From the NCBI GenBank assembly GCA_040954595.2, contig CM082577.2, forward strand, positions 15,934,001 to 15,998,000: a stretch of DNA of 64,000 bases, read 5' to 3'. The position numbers and the translations under genes were made by a program. Source of the stretch: Balanoglossus misakiensis. Lineage: Eukaryota > Hemichordata. The notes beneath the pieces are model-generated. The model did no database searches. It was not told where the DNA came from and saw only the letters and a list, made by a program, of their open reading frames with translations. This document shows positions 10,813-22,649 of this stretch, one piece after another (the stretch's first letter is position 1; each line of letters opens with the position of its first letter).

Positions 10813-12802
10813 TAGCGTCAAGGACACTGTGGTCCCATTTGAGGATTATGCGGAAACAGTGACACACCAGAATAAAAATTACAGGTGACATTGCAAGCAG
10901 ATCTGCAAGCAGCAATAGCGGGCCCAAGCCAACATAGCACATAGCAACATAGCAATAAGCATATCTGCTCTGGATGCCAAGATATGGAAAAGTAGGTCAA
11001 AGGTCACCTGAGGTTATGCAAAATTTGGGCAAGAAATTTTGACCATATACTGGTCCATGTTCAACAAAAACCAAACCTATAGCCCTATTGGTTAGCCTGG
11101 AATTAGGTATGCACATAATTAATGAGATATGCAGGTGTCACAGATGACCCCAAATTTTGGCTTTTCAATTTTAGTCCCAACCCTCCAAACGCCAAGTCTG
11201 TACTAGTCTGGTTCCCTGCCCCAATCCCACCGCTGGCTGCGCTACGCTAAAGGGAAAGGGTCAGGCACGGCCTATTGTAAACATGGCTCTCATTGGTCAA
11301 TACATACGAAAATTAAGTTGTTAAATTGATAAGTTGTTGTAAGATACTCATTTCCCGTTCTCTCCTTCACCTCCATGAATGTTTATCATTCGATTTCCAA
11401 CTTTACAACAAACGAAACAAAATAAACTGCCTGGATGAATCTTGACTGGCATACGGACATTGGAGGCATCCATCTTGTTTCACACCCAGGTTTCTGGGTG
11501 TGAAATCGGGCCGTACCTGACCCCTTTCCCTTTAGCGTAGCGCAGCCAGCGGTGGGATTGGGGCAGGGAACCAGACTAAGTCTGTACCTGCTCTGGATGC
11601 CAAGATATGATAAAGTAGGTCAAAGGTCACCTGAGGTCATGCAAAATTTGGGCAAGAAATTTTGACCCTATACTGGTCCATGTTCAACAAAAACCAAACC
11701 TATATAGCCCTATTGGTTAGCCTGGAATTAGGTATGTACATAATTAATGAGATATGCAGGTGTCAGAGGTGACCCCCAATTTTGGCTTTTCAATTTTAGT
11801 GCCAATCCTCCAAACGCCAAGTCTGTACCTGCTCTGGATGCCAAGATATGGTAAAGTAGGTCAAAGGTCACCTAAGGTCATGCAAAATTTGGGCAAGAAA
11901 TTTTTACCCTATACTGGTCCATGTTCAACAAAAACCAAACCTACAGCCCTATTGGTTAGCCTGGAATTAGGTATGCACATAATTAATGAGATATGCAGGT
12001 GTCACAGGTGACCCCCAATTTTGGCTTTTCAATTTTAGTCCCAACCCTCCAAACGCCAAGTCTGTACCTGCTCTGGATGCCGAGATATAGGAAAGTAGGT
12101 CAAAGGTCACCTGAGGTCACCCAAAATTTGGGCAAGAAATTTTGACCCTATACTGGTCCATGTCCCACAAGAACGAAACCTCTAGCCCTATTAGTTAGCC
12201 CGGAATTAGGTACGCACATAATTAATGTGTTAAGCAGGTGTTACAGGTGAGCCCAAAATTTTGACTTTTATTTTGGCCCCATTGTGCTCACTGACCAATA
12301 GACAGTCACTGTACAGGACTATTGCACAGACCATAATTCCACAATAAGACGTGGACATAGCTTAACCATAGAGGTATAAGTAAAGGTATAAATTTAATAA
12401 AAAGACTAAAAAATTCATAAAAAATAAAACATCCACGATATCAACTTAACACTTACAGGTCGGTGTGAGGTTGACATATGGTACATGCATACCAATTTCC
12501 AAAGCAATCTGACCAGTAATTGTTGACTTACAGAGTTTTGATAAATTTCACATTTTACAAGCTAATTTGCATATTTTTGGGCCTGGCAACTTCGTTTGGA
12601 CAAACTCCCATCTACAGCCCAGCCTGCACCTACACACCAAATATTGAGGTGATACGCGCAGCGGTTTTCAAGTTTTTGATGTGGACGGACATACAGACAT
12701 ACATCCATACATACATCCATCCATCCATCCATACATACACACAGACGCAACCCATCCCATAAGGTCCCATGGTATATAGGCCTATACCAATGGGACCTAA
12801 AA
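10813..12802 (+). mobile_element. Tandem-core repeat element, copy A (pearl/Helitron-like)
   Basis: Starts tagcgtcaaggacactgtgg and ends with a hairpin (ggtcccatggtatata paired with tataccaatgggacc) followed by taaaaa. Inside are four head-to-tail monomers of about 240 bp, each carrying gtctgtacctgctctggatg; one is interrupted by the MITE at 11204-11578. A (CATA/CATC)n microsatellite lies at about 12690-12750, just before the 3' hairpin. Unique arm, variable tandem core, microsatellite and fixed 3' end is the architecture of mollusc pearl-type, Helitron-associated non-autonomous elements. A Helitron origin is inference only. No coding capacity. Confidence 0.75.
11204..11578. mobile_element. 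375-bp MITE with 9-bp target duplication
   Basis: Begins tagtctggttccctgcc and ends ggcagggaaccagacta, an inverted repeat that extends inward through ggctgcgctacgctaaaggg. The 9-bp sequence agtctgtac lies immediately on both sides (11195-11203 and 11579-11587). The neighbouring monomers show the uninterrupted target, so boundaries and duplication are certain. There is no ORF. The same ends flank the RecQ-like fragment at 35543-36703. A 9-bp duplication with long TIRs is most typical of Mutator-like elements, though other superfamilies make 8-9 bp duplications. Confidence 0.92.
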
Positions 12803-13152
12803 ATGCATAACAAATAGGAAATCAATAATATTAGCTCAAAACATACAGGACTGTATGAGGTTGACATAAGGTACATGCATACCAATTTTCAAATCAATAT
12901 GACCAGTGGTTGTTGAGATTTTGAGTTTTGACCAATTTCACATTTTCCCAGCTAATTTGCATATTTTTGGCAATGACAACTTCATTTGAACAAACTCCCA
13001 TCTACAGCCCTGCCTTTATCTACACACCAAATATCGAGGTCATACGCGCAGCGTTTTTCAAGTTTTTGATGTGTACGGACATACAGACATACATCCATAC
13101 AGACGCAACCGATCCCATAAGGTCCCATGGTACATACCAATGGGACCTAAAA
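12803..13152 (+). mobile_element. 3'-end module of the tandem-core element, extra copy
   Basis: Repeats the last 350 bp of copy A in tandem, directly after it: ggttgacataaggtacatgc, ttgcatatttttgg, catacgcgcagcg, a short CATA run, and the same terminal hairpin ending gggacctaaaaa. It lacks the 5' arm and the 240-bp core. Confidence 0.8.
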
Positions 13153-14127
13153 ACCACGTCGCCATTCCCTACATCTGATTTTAATCAGATTGGTGGGTCC
13201 TATTCAGTTTTTTTTAATGTCGCCACCAACGGCGGGTACCACAAACTGTAGCTATATGACTTACGAGACAATGCATGTTGGAGGTTTTAATGATGCCACC
13301 AACAACTTTGTTAACTATAAAAGGCTGCAGAACTCGAGAAAATAATTCTGAGCAAAAACTCATTCGAGTAATTTTGTTTCTCTTGTGTGCGGGCGATTTT
13401 TGTTGATTTTTTTTTAGTTTTGTGCCGTTGAGCAAAATATTTTATATTTAAATCTTAGTAATGAGAATATGTTTAGACTGTAAAATACATTTAAATGCAT
13501 TACAACACATTGTGAAATGTGTATAATATAAACAAGCTTTTTAAATACATTTTGGAAATAACTTTTTAGTAAACCTTTAACAACATGCAAGACATGGAAG
13601 CACAGTCCAGATTTTAATCAAATTGTATGAATAATTGTTTTCCTCAAGGTAAAGCGGTGGGTCGACACGGGCGCGCGCCTGTGTCATCTATCATAAAGCA
13701 GGCCACAATGGTGGTATTTATTTTGAAGGTAGGCCATAAATTATATTAAAAGCAAGAAAGTGTAACAAAATTCTCAAAATCATAAATTATTGAAACATTT
13801 TCCTCAATATATATACATATTTCTTTTTGCTCTTATAAATTTCTTTTAAAAGTTAAAAAGCAGTAATGCATGGTCATTAGTTGTTTACATAACCTATTAA
13901 TAGAAATATGCCAAACTGTGTAAATATGCTTATTTGGATTGGTGAGATTATATTGAAGATATGTATGGTTGTAGATACTACTGTACGCCCTGGGACTGGT
14001 ATATTAATGTGGGATACCGTTTTTAAGATCCACATAAAAATTCTGCAACTTTTTATAATCATGACAAGAAGTCTTCATCTTTTTATCTGAATTTACATGA
14101 AATTAACGAAAACTTTATTATTGATAG
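13152..14127. other. Intergenic or intronic, no gene seen
   Basis: Holds a short perfect palindrome (atctgattttaatcagat, about 13169-13186) and a GC spike near 13660 (gacacgggcgcgcgcctgtgtc, also palindromic). No supported exon. Confidence 0.4.
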
Positions 14128-14202
14128 GTTCTCCTGAACTAAAACAGTTCATAAATGATGAATTAGTTCAGAAGAAGTTTACTGATTGTTTTTCTGAAAT
14201 CG
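14128..14202 (+). CDS. BEN-like gene, exon a
   Basis: Acceptor tattgatag|, donor atcg|gtaaga. The 75-bp exon takes 2 nt from a preceding phase-1 exon and leaves 1 nt. It encodes SPELKQFINDELVQKKFTD and CFSEI. The phase joins exactly to the exon at 14367 (G|AG, Glu). Earlier exons, including the start codon, are not identified. The sequence is intact and helical; no catalytic motif. Confidence 0.65.
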
Positions 14203-14366
14203 GTAAGAACAATCAATTGTATGCTGGTTTTTTGGAGCATGATGGTATATAGTGTAAGAATTTTTTGCAAGTAAATTCCACCGAATTTTTCATACATTAC
14301 AACCAAAACAATCATGCATTATTCTTACTTTTTATGTACATGTATTTTATTCTTGCTGCTTTTCAG

Positions 14367-14477
14367 AGCTGAGGACTGAGTCCAGAATAACCCAATGTGA
14401 TAATTTTCCTAAAAATCCACACAACATGACATTGTCCGCCATGCGGACATTTGTCAGTATTAAAACTAAACACTATG
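14367..14477 (+). CDS. BEN-like gene, exon b
   Basis: Acceptor tgctgcttttcag|, donor ctatg|gtaagt. 111 bp, phase 1 in and phase 1 out. Encodes ELRTESRITQCDNFPKNPHN and then MTLSAMRTFVSIKTKHYG. The phase matches exon c, 2.8 kb downstream across an intron full of mobile elements. Confidence 0.65.
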
Positions 14478-15012
14478 GTAAGTATAAATATACCACTGTA
14501 TAAATGTACCACTGTTGGATGTTCAATATATGCCAAAATATAAAAAAATTATGTTTCCTGTAACATGCGCTTCAGAAATAGGGTCGGTAGGTTGAAATAT
14601 TATTTTTATTTTGTTGGCCTTTTTTATCAATGTATGACCCGACATGTATGTGTAATTTCAACTTTTTAACATATCTCATGTAATCTCACGAAAGAAAGTG
14701 TACGGTTGTCGGGTTCTATGTCGTATTACTATAACACTATCAATCTGGTAGATATGTTGACAAAACATTTGACCATATGGCCAATGAATCAAGAAATTGA
14801 CTGCATGGCTACACTTGATGGGATGATATAATTTCACTGACCAATATTGTGTCACAGAAGTATCCATTCCTAAAAAGAGAGGTTGGGAGTACATGTCTGT
14901 TGAACATTTATGTTCATTTAACACAAATAATTACCTCAAATGACATATCTAAATACAGTAACTTTGTGCGTTTAATCTTGCTGGTTCAGTCATTTTTTCT
15001 GGCAACATTTCT

Positions 15013-15578
15013 TTAACCCTTCTCCTGCTGAACCCAGAATATTCCGGGCGTTGGGGACGCACCCACAAATCAAACCCGGAATATTCCGGGCCACACAAGG
15101 TCACATCTCTACGTTGAAAAACATTGTTTAATAAAGTGATAATTGAAACATTCAAATGAATCTTTTCGTGTATTATAATGGTGACGTTGATTGGGTAGTT
15201 GGGTGAAAGTTTGGTCACGTGATATGAAATTCCCGAATGTTTGACGCAATGTTTTGATTTCAGGGGGGAAAGTCTGTCACGGTGCATTTCAAAATGGCGG
15301 CAACAGATGCTGATGCCCGTCAGCTGCAACATTTACCCCCGGAAATTCAAGAAATTTTCAATGATGACAATAGTGGTGAAGAATTTTTGGGTTTTTCTGA
15401 TGTCGACGATGACTCCGACAGTGATTTTGATGCCCAGGAAGCAGAAGGCTGGCAGCCAGTGAACGCGGACCATCAGCGTCGACAACCGCCGTTTACTGGC
15501 AACTCAGGCTTTCAAGTAGCTGCAATGATTGTAGCGGGTGCTGCTAGGTGCATAACCGCTACAAGGCCTTGTGTGTAA
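15013..15578 (+). mobile_element. piggyBac 5' end and N-terminal transposase fragment
   Basis: A TTAA at 15013-15016 is followed by cccttctcctgctgaaccc, the TTAA plus CCCT-type start expected for piggyBac ends. A repeated cccggaatattccggg-like palindrome follows at 15044-15094. An ATG at 15294 in good context opens an acidic N-terminus (EIFNDDNSGEEFLGFSDVDD) ending with PPFTGNSGFQV, which matches the Pro-Phe-Thr-Gly-Asn-x-Gly segment preceding the catalytic domain of piggyBac/PGBD transposases. The reading frame stops at 15578 and the DDD domain is absent, so this is a 3'-truncated copy. It lies in the intron between exons b and c of the BEN-like gene. Confidence 0.7.
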
Positions 15579-15735
15579 TTTTCCAATCAAATTTCTGTCA
15601 TCAGCTCAGTTATAGGGTTTAACTCTTACCTGCGATAACATTTGAAAACCGAACGGTTGCATCCCCCCCCCCAAAAAAAACACCTCCGACGGCCAAATTT
15701 CCCCCCCCCCAAAGTGTCCTGCTTCCATTAAAAAC

Positions 15736-17070
15736 TAGCGTCAAGGACACTGTGGTCCCATTTGAGGATTATGCGGAAACAGTGACACACCAGAATAAAA
15801 ATTACAGGTGACATTGCAAGCAGATCTGCAAGCAGCAATATCGGGCCCAAGCCAACATAGCACATAGCAACATAGCAATAAGCATATCTGCTCTGGATGC
15901 CAAGATATGGAAAAGTAGGTCAAAGGTCACCTGAGGTTATGCAAAATTTGGGCAAGAAATTTTGACCCTATACTGGTCCATGTTCAACAAAAACCAAACC
16001 TATAGCCCTATCGGTTAGCCTGGAATTAGGTATGCACATAATTAATGAGATATGCAGGTGTCACAGGTGACCCCAAATTTTGGCTTTTCAATTTTAGTAC
16101 CAACCCTCCAAACGCCAAGTCTGTACCTGCTCTGGATGCCAAGATATGATAAAGTAGGTCAGAGGTCACCTGAGGTCATGCAAAATTTGGGCAAGAAATT
16201 TTGACCCTATACTGGTCCAGTTTCAACAAAAACCAAACCTATAGCCCTATTGGTTAGCCTGGAATTAGGTATGCACATAATTAATGAGATATGCAGGTGT
16301 CACAGGTGACCCCCAATTTTGGCTTTTCAATTTTAGTCCCAACCCTCCAAACGCCAAGTCTGTACCTGCTCTGGATGCCGAGATATAGGAAAGTAGGTCA
16401 AAGGTCACCTGAGGTCACCAAAAATTTGGGCAAGAAATTTTGACCCTATACTGGTCCATGTCCCACAAGAACGAAACCTGTAGCCCTATTAGTTAGCCCG
16501 GAATTAGGTATGCACATAATTAATGTGTTAAGCAGGTGTTACAGGTGAGCCCAAAATTTTGCCTTTTATTCACTGACCAATAGACAGTCACTGTACAGGA
16601 CTATTGCACAGACCAGAATTCCACAATTAGACATGGACATAGCTTTACCATAGAGGTATAAGTAAAGGTATAAATTTAATAAAAAGACTAAACAATTCAT
16701 AAAAAATAAAACATCAATGATATTAACTTAACACTTACAGGTCGATGTGAGGTTGACATATGGTACATGCATACCAACTTTTTAAAGCAATCTGACCAGT
16801 GGTTGTTGACTTTCAGAGTTTTGATAAATTTCACATTTTTCCAGCTTATTTGCATATTTTTTGGGCCTGGCAACTTCGTTTGGACTAACTCCCATCTACA
16901 GCCCTGCCTGCATCTGCACACCAAATATCAAGGTGATACGCGCAGCGGTTTTCAAGTTTTTGATGTGGACGGACATACAGACATACATCCATCCATACAT
17001 ACATACATACAGACGCAACCGATCCCATAAGGTCCCATGGTATATATGCCTATACCAATGGGACCTAAAA
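15736..17070 (+). mobile_element. Tandem-core repeat element, copy B
   Basis: Near-identical by eye to copy A at 10813, but with three 240-bp core monomers (diagnostic word at about 15892, 16131 and 16370) instead of four and without the nested MITE. It ends with the same (CATC/CATA)n tract and hairpin tataccaatgggacctaaaa. It lies in the same BEN-like gene intron, immediately after the truncated piggyBac. Confidence 0.85.
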
Positions 17071-17264
17071 AACGATAAATCCACTGAAGTTTCGCCGATG
17101 TGTTCCGCCATGTGTGAGCAAACATGGCGGACAAAGTTTGTAAACATGTTGCGAACCTCAGTACTTGGCACTTAAGCAGGTTTTAGTAAATAGAACAAGA
17201 TATAGTGGTAAATGTTGCACAATACAAAAATATTGACACAATTCAGTCTTAAATTTTCCAACAG

Positions 17265-17413
17265 ATCTTCCTGTTGTAACCGAAAAACTGAAAGACTTCC
17301 TAAACAGCAAGGGAAGTGAGGACACACACAACATTGTTGTCCCACATGAAGAAAATCCAAGACAAACTACTAGCAGCACGCCACCAGAGAAAGATGAAAG
17401 ATCTCCACCAAAG
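17265..17413 (+). CDS. BEN-like gene, exon c
   Basis: Acceptor aattttccaacag|, donor ccaaag|gtacaa. 149 bp, phase 1 in and phase 0 out. Encodes DLPVVTEKLKDFLNSKGSED followed by a Pro/Ser/Thr/Glu-rich low-complexity linker ending PPEKDERSPPK. This looks like a disordered linker before a DNA-binding domain. Confidence 0.7.
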
Positions 17414-17589
17414 GTACAATTTCAGAAAATACATATGTACATTTTTGGCACATTTGGAAACTCAATCTTAGATAAATAACATAATTTTTTCACTAAAACT
17501 TTAAAACTAATACATGTACACCCAAATCTATGTGACAAACAATTAGGCAAGTCATCATAGCCAATTAAAAATGTCGTTTTGTTGTTCAG

Positions 17590-17781
17590 GTGAAGCTTGG
17601 AGGAAACATTCTGATTGATGTGGCCGCATTAAGAAAATGCAATGGTACAAACTTTAAGACCTACACAAAGGGATTTAATGTCAGCCTTGTTCAGCCGGGC
17701 TATGATGGCAACATCATCACTGACTGGGAAACAGTCAAATGCTCACATGGGGAAAGTCGCCAAGCCAAAGCTCCCAGATGA
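17590..17781 (+). CDS. BEN-like gene, terminal exon
   Basis: Acceptor gttgttcag|, open in phase 0 to a TGA at 17779-17781. The start VKLGGNILIDVAALRKCNGT and the following NFKTYTKGFNVSLV resemble the central part of BEN domains (Leu-Gly-Gly-x-hydrophobic, then a small-residue turn and a basic helix). BEN domains bind DNA or mediate protein contacts in chromatin and transcription factors, and also occur in some mobile elements. After about 45 residues the sequence becomes CSHGESRQAKAPR and stops, so the domain is shorter than usual. A long inverted repeat starts immediately after the stop. Confidence 0.6.
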   Translation: MKLGGNILIDVAALRKCNGTNFKTYTKGFNVSLVQPGYDGNIITDWETVKCSHGESRQAKAPR

Positions 17782-17808
17782 TAGAGTCCAGGCAATAATC
17801 AGTAGATC

Positions 17809-18156
17809 AAAGTCTCTCTCTCGTTGCCCTTTTGCCATTAATTAAGTTTGATACAAGACACTGTTTATGTTATTCTGCATGTGGGTATATAGTGAATCAA
17901 CGGTCCAACCACACACAACTTCCATCCCACTTGTACACACAAGAGTAAAAATCAAGCCAAAATGAACAATCGTTCTCTACCATTTAATGATTTATTCATT
18001 TTGGGCGAGTTTTTACTCTCATATCATACAAGCGGGATGGAAGGTGTGTGTGGTACGTTGAACGTTGATTCACTATATACCCACATGTAGAATAACACAA
18101 ATGGTATCTTGTATCAAACATAATTAATGGCAAAAGGGCAGCAAGAGAGAGACTTA
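17809..18156. repeat. Long inverted repeat in the BEN-like gene 3' flank
   Basis: Arms of about 155 bp (17809-17965 and 17996-18156) are reverse complements with scattered mismatches; both carry gtgggtatatagtgaatcaac and cccttttgccattaatta. The loop is about 30 bp. If the gene reads through, the 3' UTR would fold into a long duplex. Confidence 0.85.
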
Positions 18157-18540
18157 GTCCCTTTAATGAATTATCTTCCACATATATTAATGGGGCCTTT
18201 AAGAATACCAGTAATTCACATCATTATAAATTTATGTGGACCTGCATGAAATGAAATCAAGGAGTGCACAGAACTTTAAATATCCCATGATTCATTCTGA
18301 TTTGTAAACATGGAGGTTGACCACTGGTCCAAAGCAGTGCCAATTTATCCTTAATCGTTCATCAAGTACTCCGGGTGTATAATAATAAGGTTATTCACAG
18401 AAAGTTTTTAGAAAGCCAACCTCAAAGATACAAATCAGAGAGAATGTGTGTGTAAACTAATGTATTGTGGAGTGCTATAGATTGTCCGAAATATTGCACC
18501 TTTTCAGTGTTTTATGACCATAAATGTTTACATTGAAGCT

Positions 18541-18578
18541 CATCATCATCATCATCATCGTCGTCGTCATCATCATCA
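18541..18578. repeat. (CAT)n/(CGT)n microsatellite
   Basis: Alternating CAT and CGT trinucleotide runs. Confidence 0.95.
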
Positions 18579-18929
18579 AAAATTTAAAAAAAAAATGTCT
18601 TTTTTTAAGGTCATGTAACTACGCGTTTTAAAGCAGAAGAAAAGGAAGTGAGAAGAGTTATTAAAACCAAATTAAATGATGAAGGGAAGCTCATGAAAAA
18701 AAACAAAGTTTTAAAAGTAGATTTAGCTTTCACTTGACGTAGTTTGTTAATGTTGTTTACAATATACTGTTTATGCTTGTTCATACAATTAAGTTTTTAT
18801 GGTAATAAAATAATTAATTCAAACAATAAACACTTCTCTGTTAATTTTAGTAACTAACTTTCAAGTTTTGCTGTACCTATGATATCAGAATCATACAGAA
18901 TTCTTTAAGTAATCCAATTAAAATTCCTT

Positions 18930-19150
18930 GAGGAAAAATCCTATTGAAATCCTTTAGGAACCCTATTGAAAACCTAAAGGATTATTTTAGGGTTCCTATA
19001 GGAATCCTTAAGGGGCCCTTAAATGATTCTTTTAGGACTCCTACAGGAATCATATAGGAATTCTTAAAGGATTCCTATAAGAAAGGTGCCCAAATCTTAT
19101 AAGACTATCACATTGGAATCCTATAGGATAGTCCTACAAGACAATCCTAT
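18930..19150. repeat. Cluster of short palindromes around TCCTATAGGA
   Basis: About a dozen near-copies of aggattcctataggaatcc-type words in both orientations, spaced 15-30 bp apart. Each is self-complementary and the block as a whole can fold on itself in many registers. Confidence 0.75.
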
Positions 19151-21393
19151 ATGATATTTTTGTAAGGGTGATTTTATTTGCATTCCCACGATGAATCTTG
19201 AAATAACTTCCATATAATGAGGCAGTCAAACAGCAATTTAATAATTTTTCTGCGTTCCCTAAATGCACCTTTAAATACCAAACATATCAGAAATTTATAC
19301 ACAGTAAAGATAGCTACCTCTTACAAATCATTTTTTGTTCCAGCCTTTTTTTCTTCTCAGTGAATAAAGAAACATGTTGGTTATGTTTGGTGGATACTGT
19401 GTACAGATTTCCTAAAAAAAGCATTCTCAAGGGACAAACTGAAACAGTATGCAACACAAAAGCAGGCAAACAGCTTATTCTCACCAAGTACATCATTGCA
19501 GATAAAGACAGTTTGTAAGAATATACAAAACGGCGTCCACTTCTTTACATAAAGCTACAGTATTGATTTCCTCTGCTCTTTCCGAAGCAAATTCTATACT
19601 CTATCTCTGCCTGCGTGCTTCTACTACAAGCTAAATTAAATAGAAACATTTTGACGGTACGAAATAAGTATGCACAATTTACACTGTGAGTGTGGGGTTT
19701 AACCATAGCTCTTAATCTAACAAAATGTCATGCAAAACTGTACTATAACTAATAACAGTATGCCATGCCGAAGCCTAGCTCTGTACCGTGCCTTTTTCGC
19801 TTAGAGGGGCGGCGGCCTAAAAGCTTATAAAAGAACTCATGCACAGCCCAAATAAGCAGAAAATGTCATGCTGTGTACTGACTGATAATAAACTGTCATT
19901 TCACCCCAGCTATGCGCTCCAAAACTGATGTGGCATTAACACCAGAGGACGTGTACTGATCTGATTGAATCAGATCCCGTGAGGAGTACGGTGCCCAGAG
20001 TACACGTATCCAGAGAAATGCCAATAGTTTTGTTACATCTTCGCCCGCCATAATGCAAGGTCAACCTTACTCTCCGGAAAATACGAGACTGTAGTCGAGC
20101 GAGCACGTGCGAGCGGAAAGTGGTGTTGCTATCGTCGATGAGGCGAATTCAGACATAGCGCTAACAAGTAGTGTCTGTCATGACTATCACACCAAAGGCG
20201 TTATTTACGGTATAAATATAAGAAAAAAACAGGCTAAGTCGGCGAGGTCTGTACACGACACGTCTTCGTTACCGAGACGCCATTTGTATCTGATCGATTT
20301 TGCATACTGGTCAGGAAGCCACGCCTTACAGCCTCGTTCGCGGATGACATGTTTCATTGTAGTGATGCATATGATCAGTCAGATCGCACGGCATTCATTA
20401 ACATATGCAAATGAGAAAGTACTTCAAACCATGTAGCCGTTAGAGTGGGCCCCGCTGAAGGGTCGCGAAATAGGCCATTTTTTTACTCGATATTATAGAG
20501 CTGTTTTCAGGCGATGTGGATTATTTTAAGACAAAACCGTGGATTCACTTGAAGGTAGGTATACTGGATTGTTACTGAATGATTTTTTGGCAACTTCTGT
20601 CGAGTAGTTTCTTTGTAATCACGAAATTTCTGACGACTGTGAAAAAACACATAGCGTTGACATCCTCTCGATTATTTTTAAGCTGACCGTTACACATGGA
20701 TTTTACCACGAAATTTCAAACTTTTATCAAAATATAGACATCAAACTCCCTCTCTTTGAGTTTTCATTCACTTCCAAGCTTTGATAGTGACGATATGACC
20801 AGTTCAATTTTGTTTACCTTTCAACCTGTGAGCGCCATTTTGTTTACTTTTCAACCCGTGAGCGCCACTTCTTCTGCAAAATGGCGGGAGAAGACAGCAT
20901 GCATGTGTACGTATATACGCTGGCGCAGGCTTGATCCTGGGTTGTACCAGCTGCGTAGTTTTCCCTCCTCTCTCGTGCGAAGAAATTTTGATTGCTGATA
21001 TGTAATCCCGAGTTTTACTAAACCCTAACAATTATTTTATGAAGGTTTGCCCGTCAAGGAAACTCACTTTTTTTAATTTTATTGTTCTTTCAGATTGATG
21101 AAGACTGATTTTTGTGGTGGTGGTGTTGCAGTTGACTGTTTTATTTTAGCTGTCTGAGTTGACAATTTATTCTGTATTTTGTTGTATTTTTAACTCTTTA
21201 TCCTGTATTTTGTAGTAGTATTTTGAACACTGTTTAATAAATAAATTACTATTATTATTATTTATCGACCCAATGCAATGATGACAAATCGCTCGCCTTC
21301 AGACACAAATGTTGTATTTATTGCATATATCATCGGCGAATAAAGGGAAGTGGTTTCGAAGTTACACTTGGCATTTTCGAAAAGTCTACTTAT

Positions 21394-21493
21394 ATCCCAC
21401 GATGCGGAGAAAAAAATATATACAAAATACGTCAGCTGAGCTCATCCCACGATGCGGAGAAAAAAATATATACAAAATACGTCAGCTGAGCTC
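21394..21493. repeat. Perfect 50-bp tandem duplication
   Basis: Unit begins atcccacgatgcggagaaaa and ends gtcagctgagctc; the two copies are identical by eye. Confidence 0.9.
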
Positions 21494-22649
21494 CTCACGA
21501 ACGGTAAACCTGGCATTCTGTGCATGGGTAATCAAATATTTGTTTGTAGCCCAATGTAGGCGAACGGTGTGGAGCACCCGGGCGCGGCACTCGTGCGATT
21601 GATCGATGTTGTGTCGAAATCAGGCCAGTAATTAAGTTAAAACTTGGCTGATATGTTACCTTAGAGTGTTATACACTATCCAGTAACTTTTACTTGACAA
21701 GTGTCTTTTAGAAACTTTTCCCCACGATAAACGTGTCGTTTCACGAGCAACGCAACACTTCCGTATTTACAAGCCTAACATGGAGAGGTCAACGTAGGGC
21801 CTATACTTCCGGGTCATATCGTCGAACTACATTGATTATTTTTAAGCTGACCGTTACACAAGCATTTCGAGTGAACAGTGAACGTGAATATCATGACTGA
21901 CGATACGCTCTGCATTCCCAGATGTTGGTAGTCCTAAATGTACATACATCATCGGTCATGGAGAGTGACTTGTCGAAAATAGGAGTTCTTCTGGCTTGTA
22001 GACCCCATTGCACGCAACTTTTACAGCAGCGGTTGTCTGTCATATTTTCAAGAAACATGTCATTTATAGTTTTTCTGTTGATTATGAATTATTGATTGTA
22101 CGCTAGCAATTAAAGGTACTTTAAGGAAGTTCCGGTAGGCCTTCGTCAAAAAATGAAACTTCCAGGTGAAGCCTTGTGTGAGGAAGACATGTATAACCCC
22201 AACCATAGGTCAAGCCCAGCGAACAGATTATAAAGAAAGATGACAAAACCAAGTGATCTTATAACATAACATGCAGTTAATATATGCTGTGTTAGTGCAA
22301 AAGTGCACTTCTTTCCATACTGATTTGTGAATTGCTGATGTTATTGCACTAGATATTCACAGATAGCTTGCTTTCACATGGCAGTCACTGAATGAAACCA
22401 ACCTTATCAGAAACCAATATGGAGATAGGTTTTTTTTTAAATCACAAGAAAATATCTAATGAGGGTTACAAAGGCCAAGTTTGTCAGACTAATACAAAAT
22501 TTAAATTTTCATTATTTATTCATACTAATTTATTGGTGAGAATATATTATTGTTAACTGACATTAAATCAGTGCAAATATTGTTAACTTAATACATTTTA
22601 TTGAGGAGGAATTTAAATGTAGTAGTAATGTGCAACTATTTTTTGCAGG

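Larger units (their letters stand above)
18157..22649. other. No clear gene; several local repeats
   Basis: Holds a CAT/CGT microsatellite (18541-18578), a cluster of TCCTATAGGA palindromes (18930-19150), a CpG-richer area (19900-21100) with an ATG in good context at 20879, a duplicated aacctgtgagcgccattttg phrase (20824-20870) and a perfect 50-bp tandem duplication (21394-21493). The phrase gattatttttaagctgaccg occurs at both 20670 and 21835. Open stretches at 20107-20436 and 20756-20998 lack protein similarity that I can recognise. Confidence 0.45.

Noticed and set aside
20107-20436. 109-codon frame as a gene
   Set aside because: No splice or domain support; lies in a CpG-richer region where stops are rare.
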